A DNA stretch of 64,000 nt from an uncultured Schlesneria sp. (GCA_903904835.1 CAIVEI010000043.1:26759-90758), one strand, 5' to 3'; positions 16,378 to 25,007 are shown, counted from the stretch's first letter. Numbers and translations: made by a program. Notes: generated by a model from the letters alone, not told the origin.

Positions 16378-16877
16378 TCAAGCGGCAACGTCGGTACGGA
16401 AAACATCCTCGCAAGGGGAAAGTGCCGTATCGATGACAAGTAGACCCTGAATGTCTCTTCAAACTGGAGTGACAGTGGAAAACAGCCTGACACTTGGCTC
16501 AATGAGTCAAGTGTCAGGTTTTTTATTGTCCGGATTTTATCCGTCGCGACGAACGCCGGTTGCCGGCATCTTGAACGAGGATCAATTTCCCGTTGTTTTC
16601 AAAAAAGTCTTACCTTGTAATTCAGATATCGACCACCTCGAAAAAACAACCTCACTTTCCGGTTTCATCTTTTATTTCCGCCAGGCAATGGCTTCTTTTC
16701 TGGAGGTCAATTCCACGAATATTTCACCCCTGAAACCCGCTGGAATCGATTCATTGTTGTTTTCCATTTTTCGACTGGAAATATCTGGGGCCGGTCTACA
16801 ATTTCGGGTCGCTTTTTTAAGCGTTCCTTAAATGGCTTGTTATTAAACTCGCCGAATGCACTTTATTTGGCGGTGAA
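16378..16877. other. Intergenic region with terminator, before the PEP-CTERM gene
   Basis: 500 bases. The first part contains the sigma-operon terminator. The rest (16525-16877) shows no gene I can support and presumably contains the promoter of the PEP-CTERM gene. A plus-strand frame covering 16451-16831 runs across the terminator and has no family features. Confidence 0.5.
16486..16524 (+). terminator. Strong rho-independent terminator of the sigma/anti-sigma/PDZ operon
   Basis: CCTGACACTTG (16486-16496) pairs perfectly with CAAGTGTCAGG (16508-16518). The stem extends inward by four more pairs (one G-T) to a three-base loop, and six T residues follow at 16519-16524. It is about 110 bases after the PDZ gene stop. 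Confidence 0.92.
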
Positions 16878-17513
16878 ATGCGGTTCTGCTTTGGTGTTTT
16901 GTTAGCTTCTTTCGCACTTTCGTTCGGTCAGTTCGCGACGGCGGGTCATATGATTGTCGGATCGGAAGGTCTTTCAGGTAATGGTGCGACGTCGGGGACC
17001 TTAGGTGGATCGACAGATGTCACAAAGGCGACGAGCATCACCTGGACCAATTTCCTCGACACGGCGAATAAGACCGATGATTTTACGGCGATTCCAGACT
17101 TTCTCATGATCTCGGGAAGTAGCACTCTGTCGTTGAAAACGGGGACTCCAACCACTGCGTGGACGATTCATAGTGCGGCTTGGGGGACATTCACAGAAAC
17201 ATCGATATCCTCCATCACTAAAGTTTCGAACGGGTTGAATGTTTACGTGGACGGAACGTTCACCCCAGGAACCGATTTTGATTCGTCAATTACAGGCAAC
17301 ACCGCGCAGATGGTCATTTCGATCAACCAGGCCGGAGGTGCCGGACATGCAATCTCAACGGGTGCCACGCTCACGTCCCCTGACGCTGCTGCGGTTCCTG
17401 AACCTGCTGGAGTCGCTCTCGTCCTCTCGGGGCTCTTGTGCCTCGGTGTCGGCCGCTTTTTCCGCCGGAAGAATTCGTCGACTTATACCGTTGTGGATCA
17501 CGCACGGCGTTGA
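16878..17513 (+). CDS. PEP-CTERM sorting-domain protein
   Basis: 211 residues with a signal peptide (MRFCFGVLLASFALSFGQFA) and a low-complexity Ser/Thr/Gly-rich body. The C-terminal sorting signal is clear: VPEPAG, a hydrophobic stretch (VALVLSGLLCLGVG) and a basic tail (RFFRRK). Proteins of this class are cut and processed by an exosortase (EpsH-type) and delivered to the surface or extracellular matrix. No exosortase gene is present in this window, so it must be encoded elsewhere. The body resembles no enzyme I recognise. Confidence 0.85.
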   Translation: MRFCFGVLLASFALSFGQFATAGHMIVGSEGLSGNGATSGTLGGSTDVTKATSITWTNFLDTANKTDDFTAIPDFLMISGSSTLSLKTGTPTTAWTIHSAAWGTFTETSISSITKVSNGLNVYVDGTFTPGTDFDSSITGNTAQMVISINQAGGAGHAISTGATLTSPDAAAVPEPAGVALVLSGLLCLGVGRFFRRKNSSTYTVVDHARR

Positions 17514-17876
17514 AGGTTAGGCTCTCCGATCGATGAGGGAAAGTTCGTTCTCCCTCTATGGGAAATCGTTTGAAACTTTATGGTCGAGCTGCTGGTGAGA
17601 ATGTTGCCCTGGCGACCTGAGTGCTACCTCGCCGTTCCGAAAGATGACTCTCCTGTGGAACCGCCGAACTCGTACACGCATCGCCTCAGCTTGACGCCAG
17701 CCTTTTGTTTCAATCGAATTTCGTGCACAGTCTGCGCCGTGGAATTGTAAGCTTGTTCGTTAAATCCGACAGATCCGCTACGCTGCCGCAATAATTGCCG
17801 GTTGATAATTATTTCGCTGGCGTCTGATCCATTCCCGCCAACCGATACCCAAAAAGGGTGACGTATCGGCAGCAAA
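17514..17876. other. Intergenic region without a supported gene
   Basis: 363 bases between the PEP-CTERM gene and the thioredoxin-like gene. I see no clear terminator with a T-run, repeat or RNA. Minus-strand frames here have no recognisable features. Confidence 0.45.
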
Positions 17877-18818
17877 ATGCACAGCGGGGATGGGGTGATG
17901 TTGCAATCGTTTTTCGACCGGGTTTCCGGTCGTGATCTTAAGTCGCGTCGTTCGACATTTTTGATGGTCGGACTTGCGCTCTTTGGTGCGGCGACCACCT
18001 CGCAACTTTTGGGGTCTGATTCCGAAGTCTTTCGAACGGACTACAAAACGGCGCTTCAGGAAGCAGAAGAGAAGAAATTACCGCTCCTCGTTCACTTCTA
18101 TGCCGAATGGTGCTCGCCCTGCAAACGGATGGACCGTGAAGTTTTCCCCAACGCTGCTGTGAAGGAAATACTTGGGAGCCGGTTTGTCGCTGTGAAGATC
18201 AATTCGGATGACCGACAGGATCTCGTCCGTCGTTACGGAATTGAGACACTACCGAGTGATCTGGTCATCGACTCGCTGACGGGTCGCGTCATCACGTTGC
18301 ACGCCGGTTCTCAGGATAAAAATGGTTATCTTGCGACTGTCTCTCAAGCCGAAGCTAAGTTCATCCAAGCACATCCCAGAAACGTCGTCGTCGCCCAACC
18401 GGTCGCTGAAGCCAAATCGGCCACGCCGGAATTGGGTGATCCCAAGCCGATTATCGGGCTGGCCGGGTTCAGTCCAGTTGCATTAGCCAAAAAACGGCAG
18501 TGGAAGCGCGGATCTGCCGAATTCGCCTGGGAATACAAAGAAGTCACGTACCACTTTTCGACGCGTGAAGAATTGGAAGAATTCCGCAATAAGCCCGAAG
18601 ACTTTGCACCTAAGCTGCTGGGTTGTGATCCTGTCATTTTGTGGGAGTCGGATAAAGCAGTCTCTGGCGATATCAAATATGCTGCTTTCTTCAACGATGA
18701 ATTGTTTCTGTTCAAGTCGGATGAACGACGAAAACAATTCAAGGCCAGCCCCGAAAAATATATCCGCCTGCAACATGCTCTGAAGGTTGACCAGATCGAA
18801 CCAACCGTCATACGTTAG
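17877..18818 (+). CDS. Exported thioredoxin-like protein fused to YHS-like domain
   Basis: 313 residues from the ATG at 17877; an ATG at 17898 with a G-rich upstream stretch is an alternative. A hydrophobic segment at about residues 28-44 is a signal peptide or anchor. The thioredoxin fold follows with the active site WCSPCK (78-83) and the cis-Pro region ETLPSDLV. A second part (about 200-305) has YHS-like features twice: GLAGFSPVALAKKRQW with YHFSTREELEEF, then YAAFFNDELFLFKSDERRKQF. YHS domains often accompany metal-handling or oxidoreductase proteins. The likely role is disulfide or metal-thiol chemistry in the periplasm; the partner is unknown. Confidence 0.78.
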   Translation: MHSGDGVMLQSFFDRVSGRDLKSRRSTFLMVGLALFGAATTSQLLGSDSEVFRTDYKTALQEAEEKKLPLLVHFYAEWCSPCKRMDREVFPNAAVKEILGSRFVAVKINSDDRQDLVRRYGIETLPSDLVIDSLTGRVITLHAGSQDKNGYLATVSQAEAKFIQAHPRNVVVAQPVAEAKSATPELGDPKPIIGLAGFSPVALAKKRQWKRGSAEFAWEYKEVTYHFSTREELEEFRNKPEDFAPKLLGCDPVILWESDKAVSGDIKYAAFFNDELFLFKSDERRKQFKASPEKYIRLQHALKVDQIEPTVIR

Positions 18819-18858
18819 TCGACGTGGTTTGCCGTTTTCTTCTCAGAGTTGGGTATCG

Positions 18859-19992
18859 ATGACGAATCCGTTGGAGTACGCGCGTCACCTTGTTGGTTCC
18901 CCTTCCGTAAGCGCTCAATCGAATACCGAGGTCAGCAATGTCGTTGAGGCGATGCTCAGATCGTTAGGCTTTAAGATCGAACGACAAGAGTTTCCTGATC
19001 CTCACGGGGTTCCCAAAGTCAACGTGATCGGCAAAATCGGAACGGGCATTGGCGGGGTCGCCTACTTCGGTCACACGGATGTCGTTCCCGCCGAGACATG
19101 GTCAATCGCAGAACATGGACCGTTTGAACCGACCGTGCGGAACGAGCGACTTTATGGTCGCGGAAGCTGCGACATGAAGGGTTCGATTGCATGCGCCCTC
19201 GCCGCTGTTGATCGCCTGAGTTCTCCCAACTTGCGTGAACCGATTTACGTCGTCTGCACGGCAGACGAAGAAGTGGGGTTTCATGGTGCTCGGGAGGTTG
19301 TCGAAAAATCAGCTCTTTATCGCGAGATTGTCGCGGGTCAAAGCCGGTCGATCATTGGCGAGCCGACCGAGTTAAACGTCGTTCACGCTCATAAAGGAAT
19401 CATGGGATTTCGAGCGATCTCGTACGGGAAGGCGGCTCATTCCAGCACTCGCGGTGGCAAGAATGCAAATCTTGCCATGATTCCATTTCTGCAAGAAATG
19501 AAACGAATTCACGACGAAACGCTGGTCGACCCCAGGTGGTTAAACGACGAATTTGATCCACCCTGGATCAGTTGGAATATCGTGATCAACGATGGGAATT
19601 GTGCGGTGAATATCACGGCACCGCTGAGTATCTGCAAGGTTTACTTTCGGCCGATGCCGGGTCAGCCAGGCGATGAACTTGTGAATCGTGCGCGAGACGT
19701 CGCCGAGCGATGTGGTCTGGAGTTTATTCATGAGTGCGCAGGTCAGCCTGTCTATTCGGATCCAAACAGCGAGTTCGTTCGAGAGACATTGACTCTTGCT
19801 GGTTGTTCACAATCGAAAACCGTCTGCTACGGAACGGACGGGGCGATGTTTTCGGAGCTAAAAAACATCCTGGTGCTTGGTCCTGGCAGCATCCAGCAGG
19901 CGCATACTGACGACGAATGGATTTCGCTCGATCAACTGGAACGGGGAACACAGCTCTTCGAACGGCTATTTCGCCACTGGTGCGTGCAATGA
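18859..19992 (+). CDS. M20-family metallopeptidase/deacylase (ArgE/DapE type)
   Basis: 377 residues from the ATG at 18859; the open frame begins at 18787 but overlaps the previous gene. The first metal-binding motif is YFGHTDVVPAE, the second is the TADEEVGFHG motif with the catalytic Glu pair, and a dimerisation region follows (HKGIMGFRAISYGKAAHSS). Members hydrolyse N-acyl amino acids, succinyl-diaminopimelate or dipeptides with two zinc ions. There is no lysine-pathway neighbour, so I do not assign DapE or ArgE. The stop overlaps the next start by ATGA (19989-19992). Confidence 0.85.
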   Translation: MTNPLEYARHLVGSPSVSAQSNTEVSNVVEAMLRSLGFKIERQEFPDPHGVPKVNVIGKIGTGIGGVAYFGHTDVVPAETWSIAEHGPFEPTVRNERLYGRGSCDMKGSIACALAAVDRLSSPNLREPIYVVCTADEEVGFHGAREVVEKSALYREIVAGQSRSIIGEPTELNVVHAHKGIMGFRAISYGKAAHSSTRGGKNANLAMIPFLQEMKRIHDETLVDPRWLNDEFDPPWISWNIVINDGNCAVNITAPLSICKVYFRPMPGQPGDELVNRARDVAERCGLEFIHECAGQPVYSDPNSEFVRETLTLAGCSQSKTVCYGTDGAMFSELKNILVLGPGSIQQAHTDDEWISLDQLERGTQLFERLFRHWCVQ

Positions 19993-22046
19993 ATCGACGT
20001 GCAGATTCCACGGATCTTGTGTCAGATCGTGATTCCTCGGCTAACCTGCGAACCGCACAAATTTTGATTGTGGTGATCGCGACACTGTTGCATACGGTGT
20101 TTCTCAGTAAAGCCAGGCCGTTACAAAGCGCGAATGATCGATCGCGGTGGTGTACCGTCTGGTCACTTGTCGAACGTGGCACTTTTCAGATCGACGAAAT
20201 TCGTCAGCGACCCGGCTGGGACACGATCGATATGGTCCACGTTGACGACCATTTTTATTCCACCAAGCCGCCTCTGCTGACTTCGGTCGTGGCGGGAATT
20301 ACCTGGTGTCTGCAACGGATGACGGGCTGGAACCTGTTTGACCAGCTTCAGCCACTAACATTCCTGGTTCTATTGCTAGTCAATATTGTTCCCTTTACCG
20401 CATCGCTGCTCATCTGGATCGCGATCCTGAATCGATGTTCTACTCAGCCTTGGACTCGCTTGTTTGGCCTGGCAATCGCCGCTTTTGGGACGTTATTGAC
20501 TCCATTTCTGATGACGCTCAACAACCATACGGTTGCTGCCGCGTCGACCACATTCGCCATTTACGCACTGATACGAATTCTGCAGAGTGACGATGAGTCA
20601 CGTCAAAGCTGGTCGTTTGCTTTATGTGGTTTTTCAGTCGCCTGGACCGCTGCCAACGAGCTCCCTGCCTTTTTATTAGTCGCGATTGCTTTCGTTTTGA
20701 CATACCGATGTTCGGCTCGCAAGACGCTGCTGTTTTTCGTTCCGGCGGCAGCGATTCCACTGATCGCTTTCGTTGCGTCGAATGTCCTCGCGACCGGAAG
20801 TTTGAAGCCGACCTATGCCGATTACGGGACTGACAAATATCGGTTTGTGATCGATGGCGTACCGAGCTATTGGATGAATCCCCAAGGGGTCGATCGAAAT
20901 CTCGACTCACCGTTATGGTACCTGTTTCATTGCACGGTCGGACACCACGGGCTGTTCTCGCTGACTCCGATCGCTTTGTTTGCGTTACTCGGTTGGCTCA
21001 GTGCGTTTTTCATGCGAACCGATTCAACAGACCTTGATGACGCGAATCATGAGTCAGCCCAAGACCAGCTCGTTGAACTGTCGTCTCGAAAGCGATCCCT
21101 TCGCACTTTGCTCTGGCTGGGGCTTTTGGTTTCGACGGTTGTCGTTGCGTTCTATTTGACTCGAACGCAGAACTACAACTTCGGGGGGGTCAGCTGTGCG
21201 CTTCGCTGGGCACTTTGGTTCACTCCACTCTGGCTGGTTGGGATCGTGCCGGTTTTGGATCTCTGTGCAAAGTCTCGAATCTCCCGATGCGTGGCCGTCA
21301 TGCTCGGGTTGGTTTCGATGTATTCGGCGTGGCAACCGATCGACAACCCGTGGCGTCAACCGTGGCTGTTTCATTACATGGAAAACCGAGGCTGGATCGA
21401 CTATTCCGATCCACCGGTGGAATTGAAAAAACCGCTCTGGACCTGGTTCGCTTCGCTGCCCGAATCCGCTGATGGTGAACCTGCATGGATTGAATTTACT
21501 GTGGCTCAATCTGGCCTGACACCACGGACCGTACGGTTGACGGCACAACCGGTTTCAAAAGAACAACGCAACTCGTTGATCACGATGGAAGTACGGGAAT
21601 CCTGGGGCGATTCTAAGCGATCTGATCGCAATCGAACGCTTCTGATTGATGCTCAACAGTTTAATCGAGGTGCTCCACCGGCTGATTTTGTGCGGTGGGA
21701 TAATCCGAATGTCACCGTCGAAGAACAGCAGGCGGACCTTGCGTTTGTACGAGGGCTGCCACGTAAAGTTCCTTACGAAGCCAGAGTCACGCGTTATTTA
21801 AAGACCCCATTGCGACGCGAAGCGTTGCAATGCGTCCAGGCGGCCGCGCATGTGACGTTTGGGAAAGATGATTCTGAAAAGCCCATGAACCATCGCTGCG
21901 ATGTCTGGTTAAGTGACGATGTTCCCTTCGGCGTGGCTCAAGTGGAATTTCGGGTAAGCGACTCTCAAAGCGGCGCCACATTTTTTCAAGAGCGATGGAC
22001 GGTCAAAGATTGTTCACCGAAGGTCAAGCCGTATTCAATGCCGTGA
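19989..22046 (+). CDS. Multi-pass membrane protein, GT-C-like (mannosyltransferase/ArnT-type superfamily)
   Basis: 685 residues from the ATG at 19989, coupled by ATGA to the M20 peptidase. The first two thirds have about ten hydrophobic helices (for example ILIVVIATLLHTVFLS, FLVLLLVNIVPFTASLLIWI). The first outer loop has SANDRSRWCTVWSLVERGTF followed by FYSTKPPLLT, the pattern of GT-C glycosyltransferases such as the GT39/ArnT group, where an acidic residue in the first loop is catalytic. The last third is a soluble beta-rich domain. The likely role is transfer of a lipid-linked sugar at the membrane. This is superfamily-level inference. Confidence 0.65.
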   Translation: MNRRADSTDLVSDRDSSANLRTAQILIVVIATLLHTVFLSKARPLQSANDRSRWCTVWSLVERGTFQIDEIRQRPGWDTIDMVHVDDHFYSTKPPLLTSVVAGITWCLQRMTGWNLFDQLQPLTFLVLLLVNIVPFTASLLIWIAILNRCSTQPWTRLFGLAIAAFGTLLTPFLMTLNNHTVAAASTTFAIYALIRILQSDDESRQSWSFALCGFSVAWTAANELPAFLLVAIAFVLTYRCSARKTLLFFVPAAAIPLIAFVASNVLATGSLKPTYADYGTDKYRFVIDGVPSYWMNPQGVDRNLDSPLWYLFHCTVGHHGLFSLTPIALFALLGWLSAFFMRTDSTDLDDANHESAQDQLVELSSRKRSLRTLLWLGLLVSTVVVAFYLTRTQNYNFGGVSCALRWALWFTPLWLVGIVPVLDLCAKSRISRCVAVMLGLVSMYSAWQPIDNPWRQPWLFHYMENRGWIDYSDPPVELKKPLWTWFASLPESADGEPAWIEFTVAQSGLTPRTVRLTAQPVSKEQRNSLITMEVRESWGDSKRSDRNRTLLIDAQQFNRGAPPADFVRWDNPNVTVEEQQADLAFVRGLPRKVPYEARVTRYLKTPLRREALQCVQAAAHVTFGKDDSEKPMNHRCDVWLSDDVPFGVAQVEFRVSDSQSGATFFQERWTVKDCSPKVKPYSMP

Positions 22047-22102
22047 AATTCCAAAAAATCATCTCGTTTTGACCGAACTACAGCGTCCCGATGGTCCACG
22101 GT

Positions 22103-22170
22103 CTCACAGAAGCACTGAGACACGGAGGAGTGATCAATCTCGTTCTCATGCATCTCTGCGTCTCCGTGAC
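22103..22170. repeat. Dispersed repeat, copy 1
   Basis: The segment runs from TCTCACAGAAGCACTGAGAC through ACGGAGGAGTG, then CGTTCTCATGCATCTC and GCGTCTC. A second copy lies at 23921-23983 with only scattered differences. The unit contains complementary ends (CACGGAG and CTCCGTG), so it can fold. Copies in one orientation flank the TPR/hypothetical gene pair. Confidence 0.75.
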
Positions 22171-22264
22171 CCTGTGAGAGATCAATTCAGCGTCGAAAGT
22201 GGGAGTAAATACCTGCGTTCTCGCATGGCTTTGACCGAATTCGGCATTCAACAAAACTGTTTTG

Positions 22265-22693
22265 TTAAATGGACGACGAATCTGTATTGCGGAACACCTC
22301 AAACGAATCCCACTCGCCTGGGACACATTTGAGCCAAACTTCGAGTCCAAGATAGTCGTCGTCGCGTTCGATTCCCGCCTTCGGCGGCTCGAGAAAATGA
22401 CACCTCACACAGATCTGGAACCACGGCGGGGCGGCATGTGCGATATAGGATTCGCTTGCAATGTAGTACGTTCCTGTCAGCTTGCGACGATGCGGGAATC
22501 CTTCTTCGTTGCCTTCGAATACGAGTTCCGGATCATTCAGATACTCCTCGACCTCGCAACGGACGACGGTCATCATCTTATCTCGGTGTCGCTGGATTGC
22601 GGTGAACTCCTCGACAGTCACACGAGCGATTATGAGATCGGGCTGCGTGGCCCACAGTGGCGGGTCGATCCGAACGAAGTTGAAGTGCGCCAC
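22265..22693 (-). CDS. Hypothetical protein
   Basis: 142 residues (MAHFNFVRIDPPLWATQPD at the start). The composition is typical of a real soluble protein: several acidic/aromatic strands (YLNDPELVFEGNEEGFPHR) and a Cys/His region (WFQICVRCHFLEPP) that is not a full zinc-finger pattern. I do not recognise the family. The start lies 25 bases downstream of the stop of the interrupted TPR gene, suggesting they were once an operon. No signal peptide or membrane segment. Confidence 0.5.
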   Translation of the reverse strand: MAHFNFVRIDPPLWATQPDLIIARVTVEEFTAIQRHRDKMMTVVRCEVEEYLNDPELVFEGNEEGFPHRRKLTGTYYIASESYIAHAAPPWFQICVRCHFLEPPKAGIERDDDYLGLEVWLKCVPGEWDSFEVFRNTDSSSI

Positions 22694-22718
22694 CGATTGC
22701 CTCCACTGCCCAGCCGAT

Positions 22719-23483
22719 CTAATTACGTCTATTAAACTTTCTCACTAACTTGTCGCGAAGCTTCTGTGTATTTGGCGTCGCTGCGTGGGATTGGACGGCC
22801 AAATCAAGGTCCGCCACTCCCTTTTCTAACTCGCCCATTTCGTCGTAGATCTGTCCGCGCACTTCGTAACCGTAGGCTCACTGAGGATGAATCTCGATGG
22901 CAACATTAATGTCATGTAGCGATTCATCGAACCGCTTAAGTTGCTTGTACACGATGGCGCGTCCATACCAGGGGAAGAAATTCTGCGGACAAGCCTTGAT
23001 GCCCGCTTCATAATACTCGATGGCTTGGCTCCATTTCTTCCGTGCGACCGCCATGTGGCCGAGACTGACCCAGATGTCGACATTGCTGGGGTCCAATGCT
23101 ACTGCGGATTTTAAGTCGGCTTCTTCCCGTCGCGGGTTGGGGAAAAAGTAACTCGTCAGCATGGAACGCCAATAATAGTCGTCGGCCGTTGCTTCCGGAT
23201 TATTCTCCACCAGCCAAAGGTCAAACGCCGCACGATAGGCACGCGCCTCTTGTGTCGAGAGCGAATTCATGAACTGTGTATGCGTGCCACGGCGAGTCTT
23301 AACCTTCATCCGCTCGTTGAATTGACGCAGCGCATCGGTCATTTTCGGCTTCTGACGATCTTTCCACCAGCGATGCAGCCATCGCAACATATCGTCTACT
23401 CCATAAAAAACCAGATATTCTGTTCCGTAACGATCGAAAGAAACAAAGGGAATAGTTCCAGTTTGAGAACAAAAAGTGGACAT
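22719..23483 (-). pseudogene. TPR protein gene interrupted by one in-frame TGA
   Basis: The frame from 23483 encodes a signal-less protein with TPR-like repeats (VDIWVSLGHMAVARKKWSQA, FFPWYGRAIVYKQLKRFDES). It stops with TGA at 22878-22880 right after VAIEIHPQ. Reading straight on in the same frame gives AYGYEVRGQIYDEMGELEKG and then VADLDLAV, a perfectly good next TPR, to a TAG at 22719-22721. A single base change, or a sequencing error, therefore splits a protein of about 253 residues. It could be a decayed gene, or the truncated 201-residue form could still fold. The upstream 200 residues look intact. Confidence 0.65.
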
Positions 23484-23581
23484 TTCCAGGTGTTTTCAAT
23501 TTATTTTGACACCAAATGACCTGTCCGCTTTTCTTCAGCACCACCACGAATGACCTGGCGCGGGCTTCGCCCGCAACCGAA

Positions 23582-23661
23582 TGGGAGGGCGAGGCTCCTG
23601 CCGAGCCGCCGAGTCGATGCGTGTACCTACTTCACGGCTCGGCGGGAGCCTCGCCCTCCCA
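23582..23661. repeat. Long palindromic repeat (GGGAGGGCGAGGCTCC type)
   Basis: Left arm 23582-23607 starts TGGGAGGGCGAGGCTCC. Right arm 23636-23661 is its complement with one mismatch over 26 bases. The loop is 28 bases. Translated, the arm gives the phrase WEGEAPAEP, which I recall as frequent in spurious planctomycete frames, so it is probably a widespread REP-like element. Confidence 0.8.
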
Positions 23662-23920
23662 CGAAACATCTTCGCGGCGCGCGAAGAAACAAAACATTAG
23701 AAATACGAAGAGCGCGAAGGAATCAGAGGAAAAAATCTGGATGCCATTCTTCGGCCTGGGTGTTGTTACATCGGTGAAAAGTCGCACTGCCGATCACACG
23801 ATTGAATTTCCAGCTTCGAGCTCGTCGTGTCCTTCGTGGTAATTTTCTGCCATTCTCCGTCGCCGAACGTTAAAAGTAACGCGGGCTTTCTCACCGGATT
23901 GAATCGTGGTCTATTCGGTT

Positions 23921-23983
23921 TCTCACAGAGCCACTGAGACACGGAGGAGTGTTCACTTCGTTCTCATGCATCTCCGCGTCTCA
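23921..23983. repeat. Dispersed repeat, copy 2
   Basis: Begins TCTCACAGAGCCACTGAGAC, then ACGGAGGAGTG, TTCTCATGCATCTCC and GCGTCTCAGCG. It matches copy 1 at 22103-22170 in the same orientation. Confidence 0.75.
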
Positions 23984-24062
23984 GCGGCGATGTTAGCGAT
24001 TTATTTTTCAATCGAACGACTAGGTTAACCCGCGCGGGCAAAGCGGCGCGAGGGAAGCTGAG

Positions 24063-24347
24063 CTAAGATTTCAAGATCGGCATGGCAGGCCGTGAAGCCG
24101 CCACTTTGTCCGTGTCGGGTTGAACCGCTTGTTCGGCGATGGCTTCTTGTCGCCGGCTTAATTGAGCGAGATGAATCTCGATGACATTCAATAACTGTTC
24201 GTCTTCAATCTCCCAGAGCGATTGGTTTTCAAATTCTTCGGACAGAAACCCCAGATTGGCCATCAACTGACCAAATCGGATGTCAGTAGACAGATCGCAC
24301 AACGCCAAAAGTTTCTCGATGATTGCTTGTTGAATTTGGCTGATCAT
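24063..24347 (-). CDS. Small hypothetical protein coupled to a ParB-like gene
   Basis: 94 residues, helical and acidic (IQQAIIEKLLALCDLSTDIR, FENQSLWEIEDEQLLNVIEI). No known domain recognised. Its ATG overlaps the stop of the ParB-like gene by ATGA (24344-24347), so the two are almost certainly translated together. The pair could be effector and immunity-type proteins or two subunits of one complex; the sequence does not decide. Confidence 0.6.
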   Translation of the reverse strand: MISQIQQAIIEKLLALCDLSTDIRFGQLMANLGFLSEEFENQSLWEIEDEQLLNVIEIHLAQLSRRQEAIAEQAVQPDTDKVAASRPAMPILKS

Positions 24348-24673
24348 GGCAGCACTTCTCTAATTTTTGGTGACTTGGCGTGGTTTTTGGGGATCTTTCC
24401 GATGACTTCCACAGGAACCGTGGTTCCAGGTGACAGCTTCGCAATTCGCGTCGCACGAGTGGCTCCATTGTAGATGACCAGAACACCATCCGACGATTCG
24501 AAAACCCACAACGGCGGCATTCCTTCTCGAGAAGCTCCAAATTTGGCAATTTGACGTTGCAATTTTCCAGGGTCTGCACCTTGCGGCCGGGACGGCGGCA
24601 CGCGCAATTCACGGGGGTCAACTTCACGGTAATCAGGTTGCATGGCGGCCATCATACCAGAAATTCGTTCCAC
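24344..24673 (-). CDS. ParB-like nuclease-fold protein
   Basis: 109 residues. It shows the ParB N-terminal pattern in miniature: VDPRELRVPPSRPQGADPGK then LQRQIAKFG, PPLWVFESSDGVLVIYNGATR and PVEVIG. The VIYNGATRATRIAKL stretch matches the ParB/Srx motif (normally DGhHRhxAhxxL), but with N-G-A-T-R in place of D-G-H-H-R, so classical catalytic residues may be altered. There is no HTH DNA-binding domain, so it is not a chromosome-partition ParB. Several Met codons (residues 1, 7, 8, 11) could be the start. Confidence 0.6.
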   Translation of the reverse strand: MERISGMMAAMQPDYREVDPRELRVPPSRPQGADPGKLQRQIAKFGASREGMPPLWVFESSDGVLVIYNGATRATRIAKLSPGTTVPVEVIGKIPKNHAKSPKIREVLP

Positions 24674-24717
24674 AAAAAGGTGCTGATCGCGGGGATCGTC
24701 CCTTCAAATAAGTCGGG

Positions 24718-24915
24718 TCAACTTCTGCACCCACACCTGTCGATGTTCGGTCCTTCTTCGTACGTACCATTGCCTCTGCAAATTGGACAACTGTCCCCAA
24801 CATTCGCGCAGCAAGCACATTTATAGATGTTGGGCCCTTCCTCGTACCATCCTTTGCCACCGCATAATGGACATTCATGTCGTTTATTGTCGGCAGATCT
24901 GTTGTTCTGTGGCAT
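24718..24915 (-). CDS. Small zinc-ribbon protein with an internal duplication
   Basis: 65 residues with two copies of one module: CPLCGGKGWYEEGPNIYKC then CPICRGNGTYEEGPNIDRC. Each has a CxxCxGxG pattern like the DnaJ zinc-finger half-sites and a C-x-C end, so up to two zinc ions may bind. There is no other domain. The protein could help fold or bind nucleic acid or a partner. It lies about 45 bases upstream of the ParB-like gene on the same strand. Confidence 0.6.
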   Translation of the reverse strand: MPQNNRSADNKRHECPLCGGKGWYEEGPNIYKCACCANVGDSCPICRGNGTYEEGPNIDRCGCRS

Positions 24916-25007
24916 TGTTTGTACGCCCTTATTGTGATGTCAACGCCGAACGTCAAAGGTCAGCAGGTGTACTCACTCGGCTGGACCGAGTTGTTCGGCA
25001 ATCTCAA

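Larger units (their letters stand above)
23484..24062. other. Intergenic repeat-bearing region
   Basis: About 580 bases with no supported gene. It contains the long palindrome at 23582-23661, an A-rich stretch around 23690-23740 with ACGAAG-type words, and dispersed repeat copy 2 at 23921-23983. Confidence 0.6.

Noticed and set aside
16451..16831. Plus-strand frame after the PDZ gene
   Set aside because: It spans the strong terminator and has no start signal or family features.
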